45,000 bases of DNA, taken from assembly GCF_964340395.1 (NCBI RefSeq), contig NC_135567.1, positions 21,070,306 through 21,115,305 on the forward strand, in the 5' to 3' direction. A program made the position numbers and the translations under genes. The number at the start of each line of letters is the position of its first letter. The first letter of the stretch is position 1. Below, one piece after another: positions 21,715 to 33,820 of the stretch. The notes under the pieces were generated by a model, which saw only the letters and a program-made list of their open reading frames with translations, did no database searches and was not told the DNA's origin. This DNA comes from Glandiceps talaboti (taxonomy: Eukaryota > Hemichordata > Enteropneusta > Spengelidae).

Positions 21715-22775
21715 GATTATATACCCTGGTCGTTCTACTTCATGACAACCTGTATCTATGTCACTGGTTCTGTGGTTCTACATCATGAAAACCTGTGTCT
21801 ATGTCACTGGTTCTATAGTTCTACATCACAACAACCTGCATCTATGTCACTGGTTCTGTGGTTCTGCATCATGACAACCTGTATCTATGTCACTGGTTCT
21901 GTGGTTCTACATCACAACAACCTGCATCTATGTCACTGGTTCTGTGGTTCTACACCATGACAACCTGTATCTATGTCACTGGTTCTGTGGTTCTACATCA
22001 CAACAACAACCTGTATCTATGTCAATGGTCCTGTGGTTCTACATCACAACAACCTGTGTCTATGTCACTGGTTCTGTGGTTCTACATCATGACAACCTGT
22101 ATCTATGTCACTGGTTCTGTGGTTCTACATCATGACAACCTATATCTATGTCACTGGTTCTGTGGTTCTACATCATGACAACCTGTGTCTATGTCACTGG
22201 TTCTGTGGTTTTACATCATGACAACCTGTGTCTATGTCACTGGTTCTGTGGTTTTACATCATGACAACCTATATCTATGTCACTGGTTCTGTGGTTCTAC
22301 ATCATGACAACCTGTATCTACGTCACTGGTTCTGTGGTTCTACATCACAACAACCTGTATGTATGTCACTGGTTCTGTGGTTCTACATCATGACAACCTG
22401 TATCTATGTCACTGGTGCTGTGGTTCTACATCATGACAACCTGTGTCTATGTCACTGGTTCTGTGGTACTACATCACAACAACCTGTGTCTATGTCACTG
22501 GTTCTGTGTTTCTACATCACAACAACCTGTATCTATGTCACTGGTCCTGTGGTACTACATCACAACAACCTGTGTCTATGTCACTGGTTCTGTCATTCTA
22601 CTTCATGACAACCTGTATCTACGTCACTGGTTCTGTGGTTCTACATCACAACAACCTGTGTCTATGTCACTGGTTCTGTGGTTCTACATCACAACAACCT
22701 GTATCTATGTCACTGGTTCTGTGGTTCTACATCATGACAACCTGTGTCTACGTCACTGGTTCTGTGGTGCTTGAA
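21715..22775. repeat. 43-bp minisatellite, ~24 units
   Basis: Units hold ctgtggttctacatca, then c(a/t)acaacctgt, then tctatgtcactggttctg. Both catgac and cacaac forms alternate irregularly. Overlapping open frames in three phases are repeat artefacts. Confidence 0.97.
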
Positions 22776-22934
22776 ATACAGGCCAAAACATTCCATATCA
22801 CCATTTTATTATTTTCCATGTTTTCAAACAGTGTTCCTTGTGAAGGTATAGTTACATTATTTATCTGTTTCTATATGTATTGAAAAATAATGCAAGATGC
22901 ACTTATTACGACCTGCATTTATTGACATAATAAA

Positions 22935-25215
22935 CATAGATGAATGTTAAGTAGCCTCATTTTTTGCAATAGATACCAACATGATGTTAAGTAGCCTTGT
23001 CTTTTGCAATAGATACCACTATGATGTTAAGTAGCCTTGTCTTTTGCAATAGATACTACCATGATGTTAAGTATCCTTGTCTTTTACAATAGATACTACC
23101 ATGATGTTAAGTAACCTTGTCTTTTGCAATAGATACTACTATGATGTTAAGTAGCCTTGTCTTTTGCAATAGATACCACTATGATGTTAAGTAGCCTTGT
23201 CTTTTACAATAGATACTACTATGATGTTAAGTAGCCTTGTCTTTTACAATAGATACTACTATGATGTTAAGTAACCTTGTCTTTTACAATAGATACTACT
23301 ATGATGTTAAGTAGCCTTGTCTTTTGCAATAGATACCACTATGATGTTAAGTAGCCTTGTCTTTTACAATAGATACTACTATGATGTTAAGTAGCCTTGT
23401 CTTTTACAATAGATACCACTATGATGTTAAGTAGCCTTGTCTTTTGCAATAGATACTACCATGATGTTAAGTAACCTTGTCTTTTGCAATAGATACCACT
23501 ATGATGTTAAGTAGCTTCGTCTTTTGCAATAGATACCACCATGTTAAGTAGCCTTGTCTTTTGCAATAGATACCACCATGATGTTTAGTAGCCTTGTCTT
23601 TTGCAATAGATACTACCATGATGTTAAGTAGCCTCGTCTTTTGCAATAGATACTACTATGATGTTAAGTAGCCTCGTCTTTTGCAATAGATACTACTATG
23701 ATGTTAAGTAGCCTCGTCTTTTGCAATAGATACTACCATGATGTTAAGTAGCCTCATATTTTGCAATAGATACTACCATGATGCTAAGTAGCCTCGTCTT
23801 TTGCAATAGATACTACTATGATGTTAAGTAGCCTTGTCTTTTGCAATAGATACCACCATGATGTTAAGTTGCCTTGTCTTTTGCAATAGATACCACCATG
23901 ATGTTTAGTAGCCTTGTCTTTTGCAATAGATACTACCATGATGTTAAGTAGCCTTGTCTTTTGCAATAGATACTACTATGATGTTAAGTAGCCTCGTCTT
24001 TTGCAATAGATACTACTATGATGTTAAGTAGCCTTGTCTTTTGCAAGAGATACCACCATGATGTTAAGTAGCCTCGTCTTTTGCAATAGATACTACCATG
24101 ATGTTAAGTAGCCTTGTCTTTTGCAATAGATACCACTATGATGTTAAGTAGCTTCGTCTTTTGAAATAGATACCACTATGATGTTAAGTAGCCTTGTCTT
24201 TTGCAATAGATACCACTATGATGTTAAGTAGCTTCGTCTTTTGCAATAGATACCACTATGATGTTAAGTAGCCTTGTCTTTTGCAATAGATACCACTATG
24301 ATGTTAAGTAGCCTTGTCTTTTGCAATAGATACTACCATGATGTTAAGTAGCCCCGTCTTTTGCAATAGATACCACTATGATGTTAAGTAGCTTCGTCTT
24401 TTGCAATAGATACCACTATGATGTTAAGTAGCCTTGTCTTTTGCAATAGATACTACCATGATGTTAAGTAGCCTTGTCTTTTGCAATAGATACTACCATG
24501 ATGTTAAGTAGCCTCGTCTTTTGCAATAGATACTACTATGATGTTAAGTAGCCTCGTCTTTTGCAATAGATACTACCATGATGTTAAGTAGCCTCGTCTT
24601 TTGCAATAGATGCCACTATGATGTTAAGTAGCCTTGTCTTTTGCAATAGATACTACCATGATGTTAATTAGCCTCGTCTTTTGCAATAGATACTACCATG
24701 ATGTTAAGTAGCCTTGTCTTTTGCAATAGATACTACCATGATGTTAAGTAGCTTTGTCTTTTACAATAGATACTACTATGATGTTAAGTAGCCTTGTCTT
24801 TTGCAATAGATACTACCATGATGTTAAGTAGCCTCGTCTTTTGCAATAGATACCACTATGATGTTAAGTAGCCTTGTCTTTTGCAATAGATACTACCATG
24901 ATGTTAAGTAGCCTCGTCTTTTGCAATAGATACCACTATGATGTTAAGTAGCCTTGTCTTTTGCAATAGATACTACCATGATGTTAAGTAGCCTCGTCTT
25001 TTGCAATAGATACCACTATGATGTTAAGTAGCCTTGTCTTTTACAATAGATACTACTATGATGTTAAGTAGCCTCGTCTTTTGCAATAGATACTACCATG
25101 ATGTTAAGTAGCCTCGTCTTTTGCAATAGATACTACTATTATGTTAGCTTCGTCTTTTGCAATAGCTAACTACCATAATGTTAGCTACATCTTTTGCAAT
25201 ACATACTACATGATG
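22935..25215. repeat. 40-bp minisatellite, ~56 units
   Basis: Unit is atgatgttaagtagcc(t)tgt followed by cttttgcaatagata and ctacc/ccact/ctact. tcttttgcaatag looks like an acceptor in every unit. It ends about 40 bp before exon 13, but shares no exon sequence. Confidence 0.97.
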
Positions 25216-25254
25216 TAAACACATTAACCATTCCCCATATTTCTGTTGAACTAG

Positions 25255-25362
25255 AAAATACAATTTATGTCACAAAAAGAAGTTCGAGTGGATGATGTCA
25301 CAGTGACGCTACCAGCGAACCCAAACCAGGACATTAGCATTAAACGTAGTGGCAACTTTGTG
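25255..25362 (+). CDS. Exon 13: middle of VWD domain
   Basis: Thirty-six codons, phase 0-0. Reading includes KEVRVDDVTVTLPANP and ends RSGNFV. This is the beta-rich part of a VWD domain ('V-x-V-x-G/D-x-x-V-x-L-P'). Acceptor is ttgaactag, about 40 bp after the 40-bp array ends. The boundary fits the phase-0 ends of exons 12 and 14. Confidence 0.85.
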
Positions 25363-25685
25363 GTGAGTTTATTTTCATTTAAACTAGACACACATGAATT
25401 GTTTATGAAAAGAACCAGATGCTCAGTGCACCTGTTTTATACTCCTAGCTACTGATATTTTAATTGTTTCAACCTTGATAACAAATCCCTTATCTTATAC
25501 ATTGTCATGTCAATACCAAAGTATTTTAAAACAGAACAAAATAATTTGCCGTAATATCGGAATACGCCAAGTGCTTAGAAACAAAAACACATCTTTGCAG
25601 CTGCCCAAGTAGGCAGTAAATAAAACGTCTTGTCTGACTACGAAGTAACCTTCTGAACTCATTCCGACTGAAATCTATATTTCAG

Positions 25686-25841
25686 GTGTTGACGGCTACA
25701 TTTGGTCTTGAGATTAGATGGAATGGACGTTCAAGAGCTGAAGTCAGCATTTCAAGTGAATATAAAGATGGTGTATGTGGTCTTTGTGGTGACTATGATG
25801 GTGATATAACTAACGATTACTACACTCCAGAAAATCAGCTT
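25686..25841 (+). CDS. Exon 14: end of VWD core (CGLCGDYDG)
   Basis: Fifty-two codons, phase 0-0. Reads VLTATFGLEIRWNG, then the diagnostic VCGLCGDYDG, then a run of acidic and Asn residues as in family members, where it is 'CGLCGNYNG...D-D'. Acceptor ctatatttcag; donor CAGCTT|gtaagt. A TG-rich microsatellite starts about 20 bp after the donor. Confidence 0.93.
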
Positions 25842-25861
25842 GTAAGTACTTCATTATTATG

Positions 25862-26222
25862 TCTTTATCTGTATACATGTGTATGTGTCTGTATATGTGT
25901 CTATGTGTATGTGTGTGTGTTTGTGTATGTGTGTTTGTGTGTGTGTGTGTATGTGTGTGTGTGTCTGTGTGTGTGTGCACACATGTCTGTGTGTGTGCAT
26001 ATGTGTGTCTGTGTATGTGTGTATGTGTGTGTGTTTGTGTATGTGTTTGTGTTTGTGTGTGTGTGTATATACGTGTGTGTGTGTGTGTGTCTGTGTGTGT
26101 GCACACGTGTCTGTGTGTGTGCATATGTGTGTCTGTGTATGTGTGTATGTGTCTGTATATGTGTCTATGTGTATGTGTGTGTGTATGTGTATGTCTATGT
26201 GTATGTGTGTGTGTTTGTGTAT

Positions 26223-26263
<41 letters not shown>

Positions 26264-26270
26264 TGTCTTT
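25862..26270. repeat. TG-rich microsatellite with TGTGTC/TATG phases
   Basis: Four hundred bases of TG with regular tc and ta changes, including a repeated gtgcacac(a/g)tgtctgtg block (about 25974 and 26099). Open frames are artefacts. Confidence 0.97.
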
Positions 26271-26352
26271 GTCTATAGTAATTAAGTTTTTAATTCCTGT
26301 GGAATGCTGATTATTGGAACTTATATTTGGTTGGAAATTCATTTAAATATGT

Positions 26353-29111
26353 CAGCTGGGTTGTGTGTACTCTCACAGTAACACACTTGGGTTGTGTGTA
26401 CTCTCACAGTAACACACTTGGGTTGTGTGTACTCTCACAGTAACACACTTGGGTTGTGTGTACTCTCACAGTAACACACTTGGGTTGTGTGTACTCTCAC
26501 AGTAACACACTTGGGTTGTGTGTACTCTCACAGTAACACACTTGGGTTGTGTGTACTCTCACAGTAACACACTTGGGTTATGTGTACTCTCACAGTAACA
26601 CACTTGGGTTATGTGTACTCTCACAGTAACATACTTGGGTTGTGTAACTCTCACAGTAACACACTTGGGTTGTGTGTACTCTCACAGTAACATACTTGGG
26701 TTGTGTAACTCTCACAGTAACACACTTGGGTTGTGTGTACTCTCACAGTAACACACTTGGGTTGTGTGTACTCTCACAGTAACACACTTGGGTTATGTGT
26801 ACTCTCACAGTAACACACTTGGGTTGTGTGTACTCTCACAGTAACACACTTGGGTTATGTGTACTCTCACAGTAACACACTTGGGTTATGTGTACTCTCA
26901 CAGTAACACACTTGGGTTATGTGTACTCTCACAGTAACACACTTGGGTTGTGTAACTCTCACAGTAACACACTTGGGTTATGTGTACTCTCACAGTAACA
27001 CACTTGGGTTGTGTGTACTCTCACAGTAACACACTTGGGTTGTGTGTACTCTCACAGTAACACACTTGGGTTGTGTGTACTCTCACAGTAACACACTTGG
27101 GTTATGTGTACTCTCACAGTAACACACTTGGGTTGTGTAACTCTCACAGTAACACACTTGGGTTATGTGTACTCTCACAGTAACACACTTGGGTTGTGTG
27201 TACTCTCACAGTAACACACTTGGGTTGTGTGTACTCTCACAGTAACACACTTGGGTTATGTGTACTCTCACAGTAACACACTTGGGTTGTGTGTACTCTC
27301 ACAGTAACACACTTGGGTTGTGTAACTCTCACAGTAACACACTTGGGTTGTGTGTACTCTCACAGTAACACACTTGGGTTGTGTGTACTCTCACAGTAAC
27401 ACACTTGGGTTGTGTGTACTCTCACAGTAACACACTTGGGTTGTGTGTACTCTCACAGTAACACACTTGGGTTATGTGTACTCTCACAGTAACACACTTG
27501 GGTTGTGTGTACTCTCACAGTAACACACTTGGGTTATGTGTACTCTCACAGTAACACACTTGGGTTATGTGTACTCTCACAGTAACACACTTGGGTTATG
27601 TGTACTCTCACAGTAACACACTTGGGTTATGTGTACTCTCACAGTAACACACTTGGGTTATGTGTACTCTCACAGTAACACACTTGGGTTATGTGTACTC
27701 TCACAGTAACACACTTGGGTTATGTGTACTCTCACAGTAACACACTTGGGTTATGTGTACTCTCACAGTAACACACTTGGGTTATGTGTACTCTCACAGT
27801 AACACACTTGGGTTATGTGTACTCTCACAGTAACACACTTGGGTTGTGTGTACTCTCACAGTAACACACTTGGGTTATGTGTACTCTCACAGTAACACAC
27901 TTGGGTTATGTGTACTCTCACAGTAACACACTTGGGTTATGTGTACTCTCACAGTAACACACTTGGGTTATGTGTACTCTCACAGTAACACACTTGGGTT
28001 ATGTGTACTCTCACAGTAACACACTTGGGTTATGTGTACTCTCACAGTAACACACTTGGGTTATGTGTACTCTCACAGTAACACACTTGGGTTATGTGTA
28101 CTCTCACAGTAACACACTTGGGTTATGTGTACTCTCACAGTAACACACTTGGGTTATGTGTACTCTCACAGTAACACACTTGGGTTATGTGTACTCTCAC
28201 AGTAACACACTTGGGTTGTGTGTACTCTCACAGTAACACACTTGGGTTGTGTGTACTCTCACAGTAACACACTTGGGTTATGTGTACTCTCACAGTAACA
28301 CACTTGGGTTATGTGTACTCTCACAGTAACACACTTGGGTTATGTGTACTCTCACAGTAACACACTTGGGTTATGTGTACTCTCACAGTAACACACTTGG
28401 GTTGTGTGTACTCTCACAGTAACACACTTGGGTTATGTGTACTCTCACAGTAACACACTTGGGTTGTGTAACTCTCACAGTAACACACTTGGGTTGTGTG
28501 TACTCTCACAGTAACACACTTGGGTTATGTGTACTCTCACAGTAACACACTTGGGTTGTGTGTACTCTCACAGTAACACACTTGGGTTATGTGTACTCTC
28601 ACAGTAACACACTTGGGTTGTGTGTACTCTCACAGTAACACACTTGGGTTATGTGTACTCTCACAGTAACACACTTGGGTTGTGTAACTCTCACAGTAAC
28701 ACACTTGGGTTGTGTGTACTCTCACAGTAACACACTTGGGTTATGTGTACTCTCACAGTAACACACTTGGGTTATGTGTACTCTCACAGTAACACACTTG
28801 GGTTGTGTGTACTCTCACAGTAACACACTTGGGTTGTGTGTACTCTCACAGTAACACACTTGGGTTGTGTGTACTCTCACAGTAACACACTTGGGTTGTG
28901 TATACTCTCACAGTAACACACTTGGGTTGTGTGTACTCTCACAGTAACACACTTGGGTTATGTGTACTCTCACAGTAACACACTTGGGTTGTGTGTACTC
29001 TCACAGTAACACACTTGGGTTGTGTGTACTCTCACAGTAACACACTTGGGTTGTGTGTACTCTCACAGTAACACACTTGGGTTGTGTGTACTCTCACAGT
29101 AACACACTTGC
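26353..29111. repeat. 32-bp minisatellite, ~86 units (longest array)
   Basis: Unit is cttgggtt(g/a)tgtgtactct followed by cacagtaacacac. The main variation is a single G/A position. At least seven units have a 2-bp deletion (gtgtaactc). ctctcacag resembles an acceptor in every unit. It fills most of intron 14. Confidence 0.98.
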
Positions 29112-29197
29112 TTAAACGTCAACTCTTTAGTCCTTAGTGTTGATTCTTTTAAACATGTTACAATTTCTAAATGAACTGTGGACTCTTTTCATTTCTG

Positions 29198-29485
29198 CAC
29201 TCCCTGAAAACTGAAAACAGGGAACCTAGGAAACTTAAAACCTGGAATGTTTGGCATCAAATTCTGATATAACGGCCAGATGTTATATTAACTATGGGTA
29301 AAGTTTCGGCTAGTTGGTCTGTGAACAGGCTTCATGAATTTTCTGATGAACAGATGATTATTTTGACTTAGCAATCCCTGAAAACTGAACATGGAAACCC
29401 AGGATTTTTGGCATAATCAAATCCTGTGATTGTGGCCGGACATTACCTATGGTTTCGGCTATTTTGGCTGGCTTCATGAATTTGA
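29198..29485. repeat. Diverged ~150-bp tandem duplication
   Basis: tccctgaaaactgaa starts both halves (29202, 29375). Both continue with ttggcat, aatcctg/aattctg, ggcc(a/g)ga, tatgg, gtttcggcta and ggcttcatgaatt. Divergence is well above that of the neighbouring array, so it is an older event or part of a dispersed element. Confidence 0.8.
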
Positions 29486-29737
29486 AAAGTTGCTTGTCTA
29501 ATAATAGCTGCAGACATTTCTAAGAAGTAAAGTAGACTAATTAAACAAAGCAATTCCAAGGAATTTATCTTAAAACCACAGACATTTTTGAGGCATGGAT
29601 ATGTTTAGTTTCCATAGCAACAGTGGAAAAAATGATCTGGTTGCTCATAGCAATGTATGTAATGCAAACAGGAATGTTTTGATCTCTGGGAAACTCTATC
29701 CCATATATCTTGACTGACATCTATATTATTATGACAG

Positions 29738-29885
29738 GCAAACGACACCATACATTTAGGTGATATCTGGCAATCAAATCCTGAAGAATGTGTACCAACG
29801 CCTCAGAAACCTAATCCATGCGAAAGTGATCTTGCCATCAAGGAAGCTGCAGATTTACTGTGTAGTATTATTCTTGATAAAGAAG
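29738..29885 (+). CDS. Exon 15: VWD-to-C8 linker exon
   Basis: Forty-nine codons plus one base, phase 0 to 1. Reads NDTIHLGDIWQ, then EECVPTPQKPNPC, then AADLLCSIIL. VWD domains typically continue 'F-G-x-x-W', then a Cys before a Pro-rich linker and the first C8 helix. Acceptor attatgacag; donor GAAG|gtaaga. About 30 bases of the exon end recur right after the donor. Confidence 0.85.
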
Positions 29886-29921
29886 GTAAGATTTACTGTG
29901 TAGTATTATTCTTGATGGAGA
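29855..29921 (+). repeat. Duplicated exon 15 end after its donor
   Basis: agatttactgtgtagtatta at the exon end (about 29851) recurs at 29889 directly after gta, followed by ttcttgat in both. Only one extra copy exists, and it no longer has its own donor. Confidence 0.9.
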
Positions 29922-29931
29922 TTGATTCAAG

Positions 29932-30158
29932 TAATTTACATATGCAAATAGTGTAATTTATATATGCAAATAGTGCAATTTACATATGCAAATTGTGTAA
30001 TTTACATATGCAATGGTGTAATTTACATATGCAAAATAGTGAAATTCACATATGCAAATGTGTAATTTACATATGTATAATAGTGAAATTTACATATGCA
30101 AATGGTGCAATTTACATATGCAAAATAGTGAAATTTACATATGCAATGGTGTAATTCC
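29932..30158. repeat. ~22-bp minisatellite, ~10 units, with ATGCAAAT words
   Basis: Units of aatttacatatgcaaatagt with changes. At least five contain exact ATGCAAAT, the POU/octamer recognition word, while others have atgcaatgg or atgcaaaat. Probably chance within an AT-rich repeat. Confidence 0.9.
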
Positions 30159-30267
30159 TACATGAAGGGATACAGTAAGCTTATCTGTCAGTGATCACAG
30201 TCTCTCCAAATTACATTGTATTAATGTTTGCTTAGTTGTCATAAAATCACAGGAAATGAAATTATGT

Positions 30268-30832
30268 ATATTATGTATTTATTTATTTATTTATTTATTT
30301 GTTTGTTTGTTTGTTTGTTTGTTTGTTTGTTTGCTTATTTATTTATTTATTTGTTTGTTTGTTTGCTTATTTATTTATTTGTTTGTTTGTTTGTTATTTA
30401 TGTATCTATTTATTTATTTGTCTGTTTGCTTATTTATTTATTTATTTGTCTATCTGTCTCTGTCTGTCTATCTGTTTGTCTGCCTGTCATCTGTTCATCC
30501 CTCCGTCCATATGTCTGTACATCTGTTGGTTTGTTTGTTTGTTTGCTTATTTATTTATTTATTTGTTTGTTTGTTTGCTTATTTATTTATTTATTTATTT
30601 ATTTGTTTGTTTGTTTGTTTGTTATTTATTTATCTATTTATTTATTTGTCTGTTTGCTTATTTATTTATTTATTTATTTATTTGTCTATCTGTCTCTGTC
30701 TGTCTATCTGTTTGTCTGCCTGTCATCTGTTCATCCCTCCGTCCATATGTCTGTACATCTGTTGGTTGGTCGGTCGATCTGTCTGTCTGTCTGTCTGTCT
30801 ATCTGTCTGTCTATCTGTTTGTCCCTCCATCA
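30268..30832. repeat. TTTA/TTTG/TGTC microsatellite with a ~236-bp internal duplication
   Basis: The non-repetitive landmark catccctccgtccatatgtc occurs near 30494 and 30730 with the same flanks, showing that the whole compound tract was copied once. Confidence 0.93.
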
Positions 30833-31064
30833 ATGATCAACTCCTCAAAAGGGCAACAAAGATATATAATGACATTTTAAAACTAGACTTAAGTATACAG
30901 ATGTTTAGAATTACATTTTGTTTTATTTTCAGAGATTGTTTTTTGAGCAATTCTTTTCTTTTCATTATTTGTAGTAAATGAAATAGCACATTCTAACAAT
31001 TATGAACTTATCTAAATAAGAACAGAGAACAAATTGTAATAATATTCTTTGTTATAATTTTCAG

Positions 31065-31253
31065 GACCCTTTGCACCGTGTCACGAGATACCGAAACTAT
31101 CACCAGCTAATTATTATGAGTCTTGCATGTACGATACTTGTGCATATTTAGAAGAGAACGAGGATGCAGTATGTGAGCCATTGGGTACTTATGCCCAGCA
31201 ATGTGCAGACGCAGGTGGACCACCGGTTGAGTATTGGAATTATATTGAATGCT
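31065..31253 (+). CDS. Exon 16: C8 domain
   Basis: Phase 1-1, 62 codons. Contains FAPCHEIP, then YYESCMYDTCAY, then AQQCADAGG and IEC. This is the C8 domain that follows VWD: 'F-x-x-C-H', 'Y-x-x-C-x-x-D-x-C', 'Y-x-x-x-C-x-x-x-G'. Cysteine spacing is normal. Acceptor ttataattttcag; donor TGCT|gtaagt. Confidence 0.92.
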
Positions 31254-31404
31254 GTAAGTATGATATGATTTTAACAATTTTTCCTTCATTTAGAATTTTG
31301 ACAAGAACTGAGATTCCACAATAAGTACGATGCAAAATATGAATTAAACATGTCAGATTGTCACATCGTCAAATGTTCATTCCAAGATATGATTTTTGTT
31401 GTTG

Positions 31405-31500
31405 CATAGAATTAGAATTAGAATTTATTTATATAGCGATATGTCAACGAAAACATTGTCCACATGATTCACATTGCTTTTACAATAATGCACAAATGTA
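31405..31500. other. Possible edge of a dispersed repeat in intron 16
   Basis: gaattagaatttatttatat followed by agcgatatgtc resembles a 'tttatatagcgc' tail I associate with short dispersed repeats in marine animals. Support is only this one motif. Confidence 0.2.
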
Positions 31501-31504
31501 TACA

Positions 31505-32208
31505 TTGATGATGTATTTGATGTGAATCCGTGTAAAGGATAGACTTACTAATGAGATATGTCAGGTAGACTGAACTACAAATTAATGACATATTTGATGT
31601 GAATCCGTGTAAAGGATAGACTAACTAATGAGATATGATAGACTGAACTACAAATTAATGACATATTTGATGTGAATCCGTGTAAAGGATAGACTTACTA
31701 ATGAGATATGTCCTGTAGACTGAACTACAAATTAATGACATATTTGATGTGAATCCGTGTAAAGGATAGACTTACTAATGAGATATGTCCTGTAGACTGA
31801 ACTACGAATTGATGACATATTTGATGTGAATCCGTGTAAAGGATAGACTTACTAATGAGATATGTCAGGTAGACTGAACTACAAATTAATGACATATTTG
31901 ATGTGAATCCGTGTAAAGGATAGACTTACTAATGAGATATGTCAGGTAGACTGAACTACAAATTGATGACATATTTGATGTGAATCCGTGTAAAGGATAG
32001 ACTTACTAATGAGATATGTCCTGTAGACTGAACTACGAATTGATGACATATTTGATGTGAATCCGTGTAAAGGATAGACTTACTAATGAGATATGTCAGG
32101 TAGACTGAACTACAAATTGATGACATATTTGATGTGAATCCGTGTAAAGGATAGACTTACTAATGAGATATGTCAGGTAGACTGAACTACAAATTGATGA
32201 TGTATTTG
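31505..32208. repeat. 77-bp minisatellite, ~9 units
   Basis: tgaatccgtgtaaaggatag recurs every 77 bp (31523, 31600), once at 73. Units also hold actaatgagatatgtc and gactgaactac. A TTGA/TTGG tract follows at about 32245-32335, ending at the exon 17 acceptor. Confidence 0.96.
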
Positions 32209-32342
32209 ATTTCATGGTTGATCTGTGATGACTGCATGAGTGACATATTGATTGTGATTGGTTGGTTGGATAATTGATTGATTGATTTGGTTGGTTAATG
32301 ATGGATTGTTTGATTGATTGATTGATTGTTTTTATCAAACAG

Positions 32343-32542
32343 CTAATGACTGTCCGGCAGCTATGCAAATGAGTTCATGTGTTTCATCTTGTCCATTGAC
32401 ATGTGGAACTCAACCTGCGTGTAGCGATACCAAATGTATCCAAGGATGTACCTGTCCTGAGGGACTTTATCAAGATGGCGATAATTGTGTTACTCCTGAC
32501 AACTGTGGTTGTGAACTAAATAATGGTGCTTCTTACTATTCG
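32343..32542 (+). CDS. Exon 17: TIL domain
   Basis: Phase 1 to 0, 66 codons plus two bases. Opens NDCPAAM, then SCPLTCG, GCTCPEGLY, NCVTPDNCGC and ends GASYYS. Trypsin-inhibitor-like cysteine-rich domains follow C8 in this family. The 'C-x-C-P-x-G' and 'C-V-x-x-x-x-C-x-C' landmarks are all present. Acceptor tatcaaacag after a (TTGA)n tract; donor TTCG|gtacgt. Confidence 0.92.
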
Positions 32543-33024
32543 GTACGTATCACACACTTGACAAGCTAAACTGGGAGAATACTTTGCCGGGGCCATAATA
32601 ATGTTTTTCTAACCTGTTTTGAAATTCTAAAATGAAAAGTCTATATCGTGACAAATTAGACTGAAAGGAATGACATCATGCCGAAGAGAGTAATTTTATT
32701 TACATATCACACATTTTCAATCCATACTTGTACTAAGTAGCAAGATGAGAATGTTTTGCATTAACCTTGGCCACTAAAACATAAACTGTAAGTGTTTTGT
32801 CAAGTGTCACATGTTACATATGTCAATTGTTAATAGTAGAGTGCCATGATATCTTTTCACGTCGCTCTGATTAAAGTGATCTCACACTACAGTTTTGTCT
32901 ACTTTTGATGTTTTCAACAACCTCCAGGACACATAAATCAATGTGATAATTGCCAATTAGTCAGTCTGAATATCAAATGATTATTAAATAGGTTAATGAT
33001 TTATGTAATGTTGACTGTTTTTAG
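32543..33024. other. Intron 17: no recognisable feature
   Basis: Plain AT-rich intron without tandem repeat, unlike most of its neighbours. Confidence 0.6.
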
Positions 33025-33199
33025 GTCAATGACATCATTGGTGACCCTAACTGTCAAGAAGAGTGTGTGTGTGAACCAGGTGGTTTAATTAACTGTTATC
33101 CTGTTAATTGTCATGCTGATGCTTTCTGTGGTACCCAAGATGGCGTTGTTGGCTGTCATTGTGAGGAGGGTTATGACGGCACTGGATATACATGTGATG
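33025..33199 (+). CDS. Exon 18: TIL extension plus EGF-like domain
   Basis: Phase 0 to 1, 58 codons plus one base. The first part CQEECVCEPGG then INC is the TIL-associated extension seen after TIL in VWD proteins. The rest, from NCHADAFC to EEGYDGTGYTC, has the cysteine spacing of an EGF domain but lacks the D-x-D-E-C opening. Acceptor gtttttag; donor GATG|gtatgt. Confidence 0.88.
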
Positions 33200-33532
33200 G
33201 TATGTAGTAATCAGAGATATATAAGGGTCCCAAAATTGAAAATGCTCAATACTCACTTAGTTGAAAATGGCAAAGTGTGTGTCAAATTACATGTGGAAGT
33301 GTTTAATGCTCCTACCTGGACTTTGTCAATTCTGGGATCCTTACATACCTGGTAATAATGTTATACTTTGCATTCTGAAATAGAACTTATGTCTAGTATT
33401 ATGATATTTGATGTCAAATAAATAAAACATAATTCACAATTCAGTTGGAAAATTGACATCTTTAATTGCTCATCCCTTAGAATGACCAACGAATGTTAAC
33501 CATGCTTGTGACACCAAATAAAATGAAGCACT

Positions 33533-33580
33533 AAACCCCCCCACTACCCCCCCCCCCACTAAATCCCCCCCCCCCCCTTC
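33533..33580. repeat. Poly-C tract
   Basis: Two runs of C (at least 12 each) separated by actaaat, in otherwise AT-rich intron 18. Confidence 0.95.
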
Positions 33581-33820
33581 TCCATCAAGTAGTTGGTGGA
33601 TTTTTACTGTCTAAGTGAAACAATAGGAACTGCAGGAATACAAAAAGATAATATTACAGTGTGTGTGTGTACCATTTGTCAGTTTTATGACTGCATGTTT
33701 GAAAAGAGATTATTAATAATTGCAACAATACCAAATCTGAGGTACAGTATTTTAAAGCGTTCTCATAAACAAAACTGTTAAAAACGAATGAAACAAATTG
33801 TAGTCTGACCGCAGTGATTG

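Noticed and set aside
22935-29111. CRISPR-like regular repeats
   Set aside because: Units are head-to-tail without unique spacers, and the context is a eukaryotic intron.
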